The translations under genes were made by a program, and so were the position numbers. A stretch of 64,000 bases of DNA from Ruminococcus flavefaciens (GTDB taxonomy: Bacteria > Bacillota > Clostridia > Oscillospirales > Ruminococcaceae). Below, in pieces: positions 32,382-39,276 of this stretch. The stretch spans positions 62,001 through 126,000 of the forward strand of contig DFHF01000037.1 of assembly GCA_002371825.1 (NCBI GenBank). The letters run 5' to 3'. The notes under the pieces were generated by a model. It saw only the letters and a list, made by a program, of their open reading frames with translations, was not told where the DNA came from and searched no databases. The first letter of the stretch is position 1. Each line of letters starts with the position of its first letter.

Positions 32382-33161
32382 TCATTCCGTATTCCGGCGG
32401 CGGAATTCTGTGGGAGTGCAGCCTCTGTGCTGTTTGAACTGACGCATGAAATATGACTCACTGTCATAGCCGCACTCCTCAGCTATCTCAGTTATGGGCA
32501 TATCGGTGCTTCTGAGCAGTTCAGAGGCATAAATAAGCCTGCTCTCAATAACATCCTGACGGCAGGTCACTCCGAATGCCCTGAGATAAAGTCTGTGAAA
32601 ATAAGTGTGGCTTATCCCCATTTCACTGCATATCTCATCTGTTGACCAGTCATTCACCGGGTCATCATATATCGATTCCCTGAGCAGGCGCAATTCGGCA
32701 TATCGTGGGATGGACTCTTCTTCCGCAGTCTCCTGTTCTCCTGCACTGTCGCTCATGGAAAGAAAGATAAGGCGCATGGAAAGCTCCATAAACTCGCTCC
32801 GGTACTTTCCCTTGTATACAGAACGAGCCTTCATATTCCTTATAAGAGAAGCTATAGTTGAAGGCTCCTCAAGCTGAACAGGCTTATCCACGGGAAGATT
32901 TATCGAAACTGCATATTGTCTGTCAGCAACAGATGAACGAAAGCTGATGCAGTCATATGCGAGCCGTCCCTCTCCCACAGGACGGAAGATTCTTTTAAAA
33001 CCGCTGGTGGATATCATTGCGGTATAGCCTGATGTCCGTATATCATTATTTCCATTAGATATTACTACCGGCGTCCGGAAAAAAAACAGTACCGGATCAG
33101 TGCCATATTTTTCTTCTGGTATGGACTGACGGCAATTCAGTTCTATCCTGTTCACCCTCAT
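32382..33161 (-). CDS. AraC family transcriptional regulator
   Basis: Protein of 259 aa. N-terminal cupin-like sensor part (LFFFRTPVVISNGNN, EGRLAYDCISF) and a C-terminal double helix-turn-helix (about 165-255): WSTDEICSEMGISHTYFHRLYLRAFG, then ITEIAEECGYDSESYFMRQFKQHRGCTP. The start is ATG 33161, 8 bases after AGGGGAG; the frame extends to 33278 without a ribosome-binding site. Target unknown. A second AraC regulator of similar build lies at 44929. Confidence 0.9.
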   Translation of the reverse strand: MRVNRIELNCRQSIPEEKYGTDPVLFFFRTPVVISNGNNDIRTSGYTAMISTSGFKRIFRPVGEGRLAYDCISFRSSVADRQYAVSINLPVDKPVQLEEPSTIASLIRNMKARSVYKGKYRSEFMELSMRLIFLSMSDSAGEQETAEEESIPRYAELRLLRESIYDDPVNDWSTDEICSEMGISHTYFHRLYLRAFGVTCRQDVIESRLIYASELLRSTDMPITEIAEECGYDSESYFMRQFKQHRGCTPTEFRRRNTE

Positions 33162-33413
33162 AGCTTCAACTCCCCTGCTGCTGCATATCCTCTTACGGAT
33201 ATTTTCTCTCTTTTTATTTCTCCGCCAATCAGTTCCCGAATAATGCTCGTGCAGGACCGGCAGAGAAAGGCGATTCAAAAAATTTTTTGAGCATTATTAT
33301 TATACCACCGATCCGCAGATTTTGCAATATCCCAAATGCATAATCGACGCTGCAGCGGCAATAATAGCTTCAGACCCTAAGCAGGTCTCAAACTTTCTAT
33401 ATGGAGGCTCATC

Positions 33414-33596
33414 ATGGAAGATCATAAGAAAAACGAAAACATCAAGTGCAGCGTTTCACAGTGCAGACATAATATGGTGACAGAGAATTACTGCTCTCTC
33501 GACTGCATATCTGTAGGCACTCATGAGGAAGATCCTACCGTTCCGGAATGTACCGACTGCAATTCCTTCGTCAAGAGAACAGGCTGCTGCGACTGA
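33414..33596 (+). CDS. DUF1540 cysteine-rich protein
   Basis: Protein of 60 aa with the DUF1540 cysteine pattern: KCSVSQCRHN, ENYCSLDCISVG, PECTDCNSF and CC near the end. Probably binds metal; role unknown, in clostridia sometimes linked to sporulation. GGAGG lies 6 bases before the ATG. An imperfect GGCGGATA/TATCCGCC hairpin follows (33619-33635). Confidence 0.9.
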   Translation: MEDHKKNENIKCSVSQCRHNMVTENYCSLDCISVGTHEEDPTVPECTDCNSFVKRTGCCD

Positions 33597-33726
33597 AGCT
33601 CCGCATCGACCTGAAACAGGCGGATACTATCCGCCCGTACATAATTCCGGCATTTTTCCATATTGTGCAAAATCAATAAAACGGGAAGCACATTCCGGTC
33701 ATATCAGAAAAAATTCTGTCTTTCCC

Positions 33727-33755
33727 TTGCATTAAATCCTTTTTTATAGTATAAT
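33727..33755 (+). promoter_or_regulatory. Sigma-A promoter of ireB
   Basis: TTGCAT (33727-33732), 17 bp, TATAAT (33750-33755), leaving a leader of about 80 bases that contains an AAGGTAATTCCATTGCCTT hairpin. Confidence 0.8.
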
Positions 33756-33845
33756 TATTATCAAGGTAATTCCATTGCCTTGAGTTTCGTGCATACGGCA
33801 TTCCACTCTCAGCACGAAGCATTCTAAGTCAGGAGGCTGATAACT

Positions 33846-34091
33846 ATGTTTGATAAAACCATGACCTTCTCCGTCAATGAGGATAAAGAGGCGGAACTCA
33901 AGAAGAACCTCACCATAATCTATGACGCTCTGACTCAGAAGGGATATAACCCTATCAATCAGATCGTTGGTTATATACTGTCAGAAGATCCGACCTACAT
34001 AACCACTTATAATAACGCAAGAAGCCTCATCCGCCACATTGACCGTGACGAGCTTCTTCAGGTACTTGTAAGGTCTTATCTCAATTCATAG
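33846..34091 (+). CDS. ireB: IreB family regulatory phosphoprotein
   Basis: Protein of 81 aa, near-identical in type to the UPF0297/IreB family: TMTFSVNEDKEAELKKNL, YDALTQKGYNPINQIVGYILSEDPTYIT and ARSLIRHIDRDELL. In enterococci IreB is phosphorylated by the PASTA kinase IreK and affects cephalosporin resistance. The usual neighbours ruvX and a DUF1292 gene are not adjacent here. AGGAGG before the ATG. Confidence 0.95.
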   Translation: MFDKTMTFSVNEDKEAELKKNLTIIYDALTQKGYNPINQIVGYILSEDPTYITTYNNARSLIRHIDRDELLQVLVRSYLNS

Positions 34092-34100
34092 GAGTAAAAA

Positions 34101-34310
34101 ATGGAACGAGATAATGGAAATAATGAGTTCATCGAAGATGAATCTCTTGACAATGATTTGAAAATGTTGCAAATAGAAGAACTCGAAACAAGAATCGAAT
34201 TAGAAAATAGAACCAAAGCATTGGTTTCAATGCTTGATATTATATTAGTCCCCATTACATTATTAACTTTCATTGCAACAGTTTCAATTATTGTAAAAGT
34301 AATTACATAG
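34101..34310 (+). CDS. Small single-span membrane protein
   Basis: Protein of 69 aa: acidic, coiled-coil-prone N-terminal half (DLKMLQIEELETRIELENRTKA) and one hydrophobic helix at the C-terminal end (ILVPITLLTFIATVSIIVKV). Family not recognised. It lies 9 bp after ireB with TAGGAG upstream of the ATG and is more AT-rich than its neighbours, so it may be a recent insertion into the ireB operon. Confidence 0.75.
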   Translation: MERDNGNNEFIEDESLDNDLKMLQIEELETRIELENRTKALVSMLDIILVPITLLTFIATVSIIVKVIT

Positions 34311-34374
34311 TGATAATTAATCTTTTGCAAAGCTTCCGTACAAGGTCGATAAGCAGGAGAAATACAGTAAACAG

Positions 34375-34405
34375 CGCCGGAACACCCTTCCGGCGTTTTA
34401 TTTTG
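34375..34405 (+). terminator. Terminator of the ireB operon
   Basis: CGCCGGAA (34375-34382) with TTCCGGCG (34388-34395), then TTTTATTTTG. Confidence 0.9.
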
Positions 34406-34433
34406 TCAAAAAGTCAGATCTGACATGATATCG

Positions 34434-34515
34434 ACCACGGGCGCCCAATGGGCGTCCCTACAATTCGCCTGTTTTACATAGATATTTGTGCAGGGGATGC
34501 CGCCTCGGCGGTACG
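34434..34515. repeat. Palindromic intergenic element, possibly a dispersed repeat
   Basis: GGGCGCCCA directly followed by an imperfect complement (TGGGCGTCCC), then about 40 bases and a GCCGCC/GGCGG hairpin. GC-rich palindromes with this CGGGCGnCCCAATGGGCGnCCCTACA look are common between genes in Ruminococcus-like genomes. Only one copy is in the window. Confidence 0.4.
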
Positions 34516-34661
34516 CAAAAGTTTCTGACATTTTCTGTACTGCAATACCATTTCTGAGTTTTATTTTTCCGTCATTTTTTTCTTTTCATATTATTTATTT
34601 TGCAGCATACTATATCTATGCGGACACGCTCCGCACTATATGAAAAGGAGCTGATAATGCC

Positions 34662-35399
34662 ATGAAAAGGTTATTTTCCGCAGCAGCTATCCTTACCGCA
34701 GCTTTAGTGCCGTGTTATTCCGCATATGCGGCTGACACAACAAAAATAGGCTACGGTCAGGGAAAAACTGTTGACCAGCTCAACAGGCCCTGCGGTGCTG
34801 TAGAATTTAACAGCAGATATGCCGGCCTTGATGCTTATGCTCTTTCTCAGGACGATAAGCGTATCATTCTCACCTTCGATCAGGGTTACGAAAACGGTTA
34901 CACCGAAAAGATCCTCGATACACTGAAAGAAAAGAATGTCAGCGCTGTTTTCTTTCTCACCGGAGATTATGCAAAAAAAGAGCCTGTCCTCGTAAAGCGC
35001 ATGATAGCTGAAGGACATACTCTCGGCAACCACGGTATGACCCATGCAAGCCTGCCTGCGCTCTCCGATAAAGAGGCTGAAAAGGAAATAATGTCCCTTC
35101 ACGAATATGTTATCAATAACTACGGATATCAGATGCAGTATTTCCGCCCTCCATGCGGTGAATACTCAGAAAAAGCCCTTGAAACTATACAGAGCTGCGG
35201 ATATAAAACTCTGTTCTGGAGCTTCGCCTATGTGGACTGGAAAACCGATTCCCAGCCCGATCCGGATAAAGCTCTTGAACAGCTTACAAACTCGGCTCAC
35301 GGCGGTGAGATACTGCTCCTCCATTCCGTATCATCAACAAATGCCGGAATACTCGGTCAGCTCATAGATTCTCTCAGAGCAAAGGGATTCACTGTATAA
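34662..35399 (+). CDS. pdaA: Secreted polysaccharide deacetylase, PdaA-like
   Basis: Protein of 245 aa with signal peptide (1-24) and a NodB domain: ILTFDQGYENGYTEKIL (metal site with Gln where PdaA has Glu or Asp), GNHGMTHASL (metal His pair), YFRPPCGEYS and LLLHSVSS. The TFDxGYENGYT form is typical of the delta-lactam enzymes that de-N-acetylate MurNAc for spore cortex. The substitution at the second acidic residue is worth noting but also occurs in the family. GGAG is 11 bases before the ATG, rather far. Confidence 0.88.
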   Translation: MKRLFSAAAILTAALVPCYSAYAADTTKIGYGQGKTVDQLNRPCGAVEFNSRYAGLDAYALSQDDKRIILTFDQGYENGYTEKILDTLKEKNVSAVFFLTGDYAKKEPVLVKRMIAEGHTLGNHGMTHASLPALSDKEAEKEIMSLHEYVINNYGYQMQYFRPPCGEYSEKALETIQSCGYKTLFWSFAYVDWKTDSQPDPDKALEQLTNSAHGGEILLLHSVSSTNAGILGQLIDSLRAKGFTV

Positions 35400-35440
35400 T
35401 TCTGCCCCGGAGCTGCTGAAAATGCGGCTCCGGATCTCCC

Positions 35441-35469
35441 TTGACATTTTTCACGGAATATGATACAAT
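35441..35469 (+). promoter_or_regulatory. Sigma-A promoter of pnuC
   Basis: TTGACA (35441-35446), 17 bp, TACAAT (35464-35469), giving a leader of about 95 nt. Confidence 0.88.
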
Positions 35470-35497
35470 ATCTACATCGCCACCGGGTGAAAATGTT

Positions 35498-35553
35498 AAA
35501 AGCATTTGTCCGTACATCGTTAGGTCTTTGAAGATGTACCGACAAGTGCTTTT
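35498..35553 (+). promoter_or_regulatory. Long leader hairpin upstream of pnuC (attenuator or riboswitch candidate)
   Basis: AAAAGCATTTGTC (35498-35510) pairs with GACAAGTGCTTTT (35541-35553) with one wobble pair; an inner GTACATC/GATGTAC helix follows a C-C mismatch; 14-base loop. The 3' arm runs into TTTTCTTTTGGAG, so it resembles a terminator placed just before the ribosome-binding site. It is preceded by ACCGGGTGAAAATG, which could be part of an aptamer. Confidence 0.65.
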
Positions 35554-35569
35554 CTTTTGGAGTGATAAT

Positions 35570-36262
35570 ATGTCAAAGTTTTTCAGTAATTTTTCCCGCA
35601 CAGATATACTTCTCTGGAGTTTTTCTGTCTGCATGATAGTTATTTCAGCTCTTTGCTTCGGCGGAGGAAGCATACTCGCCGTCATCGCCTCACTTATAGG
35701 TGTTACCTCTATTATAATCAATGCCAAAGGCCACCCTGCCGGTCAGCTGATCGGAGTCTTTTTTGCCCTGTTCTACGGATATATCTCATGGACCTATGCT
35801 TACTACGGCGAAATGATGACCTACCTCGGCATGACCGGTCCTATGGCTGCCTTTTCATTTATCTCATGGGTGCGGAATCCTTTCAAGGACGGCAAGGCTG
35901 AGGTAAGGATAAACACCCTTTCTCATCTTGAGATCGCTTTTATGTGCCTTCTCACCGCAGCAGTGACTTTCGTGTTCTTCTTTATACTCCGGTATTTCAA
36001 TACATCTAATCTTCTGCCGAGCACTCTTTCTGTCACTACAAGCTTTGCGGCAGTTTACCTCACCTTCCGCAGGAGCGCTTTCTTTTCCCTTATATATGCA
36101 TTGAATGATATCGTGCTTATAGTACTCTGGACACTTGCTTCCATGAACGACAGTTCTTACATATCAGTCGTCATCTGCTTTGTTATGTTCCTTATAAGCG
36201 ATCTCTACGGATTTGTGTGCTGGATGAAGCGAAAGCGCCGTCAGGCAGAAAATGATATGTGA
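35570..36262 (+). CDS. pnuC: PnuC family nicotinamide riboside/vitamin transporter
   Basis: Protein of 230 aa with about seven membrane segments. Seen: IIINAKGHPAGQLIGVFFALFYGYISW, YYGEMMTYLGMTGPMAAFSFISWVRNP (PnuC core) and basic C-terminus. By family it facilitates uptake of nicotinamide riboside or a related vitamin; the substrate cannot be read from sequence. The start is ATG 35570 with GGAG 8 bases before; the frame upstream is promoter and leader hairpin. Confidence 0.85.
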   Translation: MSKFFSNFSRTDILLWSFSVCMIVISALCFGGGSILAVIASLIGVTSIIINAKGHPAGQLIGVFFALFYGYISWTYAYYGEMMTYLGMTGPMAAFSFISWVRNPFKDGKAEVRINTLSHLEIAFMCLLTAAVTFVFFFILRYFNTSNLLPSTLSVTTSFAAVYLTFRRSAFFSLIYALNDIVLIVLWTLASMNDSSYISVVICFVMFLISDLYGFVCWMKRKRRQAENDM

Positions 36263-36265
36263 GTA

Positions 36266-36313
36266 TTGACATTTAAGAACGTATGTGCTATAATTGATTC
36301 AGAACATATTTTC
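36266..36313 (+). promoter_or_regulatory. Sigma-A promoter with two SOS-box-like sites
   Basis: TTGACA (36266-36271), 17 bp, TATAAT (36289-36294). GAACGTATGTGC (36277-36288) lies in the spacer and GAACATATTTTC (36302-36313) just after it; each differs by one base from the Gram-positive LexA core GAACNNNNGTTC. This fits damage-induced control of the polymerase. Confidence 0.7.
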
Positions 36314-36325
36314 GGAGGTGAGTTC

Positions 36326-37852
36326 ATGCAGAACGGACAGAGAATGTATATCGCTATCGACCTTAAATCCTTCTATGCATCAGTGGAATGTGCCGCAAAA
36401 GGCCTTGACCCTCTTGATGCAAATCTGGTAGTCGCTGATCCTTCCCGCACGGAAAAAACTATCTGCCTCGCAGTATCTCCCTCGCTAAAATCCTATGGTA
36501 TCCCCGGAAGAGCCAGACTTTTTGAGGTCATTCAGCGTGTTAAAGAGGTCAACTCAGAGCGCAGAAAAAAAGCTCCCGGCCGAAGATTTTCAGGGTGCTC
36601 ATGTTTCGGCCATGAACTGAAAAACGATCCCTCCCTTGAACTGGACTACATTGTGGCTCCCCCAAGAATGGCTGAATATATGCGTGTGAGCACTGAAATA
36701 TATAAGATATACCTGCGCTATATAGCTCCGGAGGATATTCACGTCTACTCCATCGACGAGGTCTTTATAGATGCCACTGATTACCTTAAGACCTATCGCC
36801 TCAGCGCTCATGGCCTTGCGATAAAGCTGATACGGGAGGTGCTGAGTGAGACAGGCATAACTGCAACCGCCGGAATAGGTACAAATCTTTATCTTGCCAA
36901 AGTAGCTATGGATATTGTCGCAAAGCATATGCCTGCCGATAAGGACGGTGTTCGTATCGCTGAGCTGGACGAAATATCGTACCGGCAGAAGCTCTGGACT
37001 CACCGCCCTCTCACCGATTTCTGGAGGATAGGCCGGGGATACTCAGCCAAGCTGGAGGCTAATGGTATGTATACCCTCGGAGATGTGGCCCGATGCTCTC
37101 TCGGCGGAAAATACGACCGCCTCAATGAAGCACTTCTATACAAATTATTCGGTATAAATGCCGAACTGCTCATTGACCATGCATGGGGCTGGGAGCCCTG
37201 CACTATTGCAGATATCAAGGCTTATAAGCCTGAAAGCAACAGTATAAGCTCCGGTCAGGTGCTTCAGCAGCCATACGAAACAGAAGCTGCCAGACTTGTC
37301 ATAAGAGAAATGGCAGACCTGCTCTCTCTGGACTTAGTTGACAAAGGGCTCGTTACCGACCAGATAGTCCTGACTGTGGGATACGATATCTCCAATATGA
37401 AAAACGGCTTCCGCCAGAACAGCTTTAAAGGCTCAGTCACTTCGGACTACTTCGGAAGAAGCCTGCCTAAAGCTGCTCACGGCTCCATAAATATCGGCAG
37501 GTATACCTCATCATCAAAGCTGATACTGAATGCAGTGAGCCATCTGTTCGACAGAATAGTCGAAAAAAACCTTCTCGTAAGAAGAATGTATGTGGTGGCA
37601 AATCACGTTATCCCGGAAAAAGCTGTGCCGGAAAAAGAATTTGAACAGCTGGACCTTTTCACCGATTACGAGGAAAAAGCCCGTCAGGACGAAAAAGAAA
37701 GCTCCTCTCTCGCCCGTGAAAAAGAGCTACAGAAAGCAATGCTGGATATAAAAAAACGCTTCGGAAAAAATGCTGTGCTGAAGGGTATGAACCTGGAAAA
37801 AGAGGCTACGGCTATGATGAGAAATCAACAGGTAGGAGGCCATAAAGCATGA
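36326..37852 (+). CDS. Y-family translesion DNA polymerase (UmuC/YqjW type)
   Basis: Protein of 508 aa. Seen: catalytic AIDLKSFYASVEC with the first Asp, YGIPGRARLFEV, VYSIDEVFIDAT with the Asp-Glu pair, TATAGIGTNLYLAKVAMDIVAK, helix-hairpin-helix and little-finger regions, and a clamp-binding motif EQLDLF near residue 448. The start is ATG 36326, 6 bases after GGAGGTG; the open frame back to 36266 is promoter. Its stop overlaps the next gene (ATGA). Confidence 0.93.
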   Translation: MQNGQRMYIAIDLKSFYASVECAAKGLDPLDANLVVADPSRTEKTICLAVSPSLKSYGIPGRARLFEVIQRVKEVNSERRKKAPGRRFSGCSCFGHELKNDPSLELDYIVAPPRMAEYMRVSTEIYKIYLRYIAPEDIHVYSIDEVFIDATDYLKTYRLSAHGLAIKLIREVLSETGITATAGIGTNLYLAKVAMDIVAKHMPADKDGVRIAELDEISYRQKLWTHRPLTDFWRIGRGYSAKLEANGMYTLGDVARCSLGGKYDRLNEALLYKLFGINAELLIDHAWGWEPCTIADIKAYKPESNSISSGQVLQQPYETEAARLVIREMADLLSLDLVDKGLVTDQIVLTVGYDISNMKNGFRQNSFKGSVTSDYFGRSLPKAAHGSINIGRYTSSSKLILNAVSHLFDRIVEKNLLVRRMYVVANHVIPEKAVPEKEFEQLDLFTDYEEKARQDEKESSSLAREKELQKAMLDIKKRFGKNAVLKGMNLEKEATAMMRNQQVGGHKA

Positions 37853-38280
37853 CAGATGATGTATTTTTCCTCCCGGAGGATGAACACAGATATGACGATA
37901 TAATCGGCCTTCCCCACCATGTATCCGAGGACAGACCCCATATGTCAAATTATGACCGTGCTGCACAGTTCTCCCCTTTTGCCGCACTCACGGGTTATGA
38001 CTCATCAGTAAACGAGGCTGCAAGGCTGACGGAAAAAAGGCCAGTCCTCGATGACGAAAAGAAAGCTGCTCTCGATTCAAAGATCAATGAGCTTATGGAT
38101 AATATGCCGTGTGAAGCTGAGATAGTATGCTTTGTCCCGGATACGAGAAAGTCAGGCGGCACACTCGTTACCCTCCGTGGAGTTGTCAGGACATTTGATG
38201 AATATGAGAAAAAACTCGTTTTTTCCGATGAAAGACGAATACCTGCCAATGATATAATCGATATTGAGCTGTTCCTCTGA
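37849..38280 (+). CDS. YolD-like protein
   Basis: Protein of 143 aa. Seen: SNYDRAAQFSPFAALTGYDSSVNEAARLT (family-typical RxxQFxPFAALTGY) and a C-terminal small beta domain (GGTLVTLRGVVRTFDEYEKKLVF, IPANDIIDIELF). YolD-like genes are commonly coupled to UvrX/UmuC-type polymerases, and here the start overlaps the polymerase stop, so both are under the same SOS-like control. Confidence 0.9.
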   Translation: MTDDVFFLPEDEHRYDDIIGLPHHVSEDRPHMSNYDRAAQFSPFAALTGYDSSVNEAARLTEKRPVLDDEKKAALDSKINELMDNMPCEAEIVCFVPDTRKSGGTLVTLRGVVRTFDEYEKKLVFSDERRIPANDIIDIELFL

Positions 38281-38392
38281 ACAGCTCTTTTTTCATCCAG
38301 ATATAATCTGTATGATATTTACACAAATAAATGTTATTATACACAAACTTTTTGATAGTTATACAAAACCTTTCCCGATGCCGAAAATTTCC

Positions 38393-38442
38393 TTGACAAA
38401 TGTCAGATTTAGTGATAACATATGAATGGACGTTCATATGTT
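38393..38442 (+). promoter_or_regulatory. Promoter overlapped by a TetR-type operator, upstream of the ABC exporter
   Basis: TTGACA (38393-38398), 17 bp, TAACAT (38416-38421). The -10 box overlaps a perfect 10-bp inverted repeat, AACATATGAA (38417-38426) with TTCATATGTT (38433-38442), whose centre TGAATGGACGTTCA has the look of TetR/AcrR operators. A T7 run just after means the hairpin could also terminate. No tetR gene is in the window. Confidence 0.7.
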
Positions 38443-38566
38443 ATTTTTTTGATGAACAATTGATTCTTGAAATTCTTTTTATCAAGTATCAGCTCCATGA
38501 TGCAGTTGGCACATCAATATCAGCATATGGATATCTGCATGATAATTTTTTTCGGAGGGATATAAT

Positions 38567-39265
38567 ATGTACCTACAGCTTGAAAACATAAAAAAATCAT
38601 ACGGGGAAGGCGAAAATAAAAATGAAGTCCTCAAGGGTATAACCTGCGGTGTAGAAAAGGGACACATCTGCGTCCTGCTCGGACCTTCAGGTTCAGGAAA
38701 ATCAACTCTGCTGAATATCATCGGCGGAATAGATTCTGCTGACAGCGGTTCGGTAATTATCAACGGTGAAAAAATAGAATCCTTCAATGAGAAACAGCTC
38801 TCTCAGTACCGCAGAAAGCATCTGGGCTATGTCTTCCAGTCATATAATCTGATACCCAATCTGACTGTAAAGGAAAACATCGAGGTAGGTGCTTATCTCA
38901 GCGACAAACCGCTCCCCATCGACGACCTTATCGAGACTCTCGGACTCACTCAGCACATGAACAAGATCCCCTCACAGCTATCCGGCGGACAGCAGCAGCG
39001 TACTGCTATCGGCAGAGCTATAATCAAAAATCCTGATATCCTCCTCTGCGACGAGCCTACCGGTGCTCTTGACTACAAGACCTCTAAGGAGATACTCAAG
39101 CTGATAGAAGAGGTCAACCATAAATACGGAAATACCATTATCATAGTTACACATAACGATGCAATAAAGCTCATGGCCGATCAGGTCATAAAATTCCGTG
39201 ACGGCGCTATCAGAAAAAATGAACTGAATACATCTAAAACTCCGGCCGCAGAGCTTGACTGGTAA
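38567..39265 (+). CDS. ABC transporter ATP-binding protein, MacB/LolD type
   Basis: Protein of 232 aa. Seen: Walker A GPSGSGKST, Q-loop FQSYNLIPNLT, signature LSGGQQQR, Walker B LLCDEPTGALD and switch His in VTHND. The PTGALD and NLTVKENI pattern is typical of the MacB/BceA/LolD group working with FtsX-type permeases. GGAGG before the ATG. First gene of a two-gene operon with the permease (11-bp gap). Confidence 0.95.
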   Translation: MYLQLENIKKSYGEGENKNEVLKGITCGVEKGHICVLLGPSGSGKSTLLNIIGGIDSADSGSVIINGEKIESFNEKQLSQYRRKHLGYVFQSYNLIPNLTVKENIEVGAYLSDKPLPIDDLIETLGLTQHMNKIPSQLSGGQQQRTAIGRAIIKNPDILLCDEPTGALDYKTSKEILKLIEEVNHKYGNTIIIVTHNDAIKLMADQVIKFRDGAIRKNELNTSKTPAAELDW

Positions 39266-39276
39266 GGAGAACAGCT

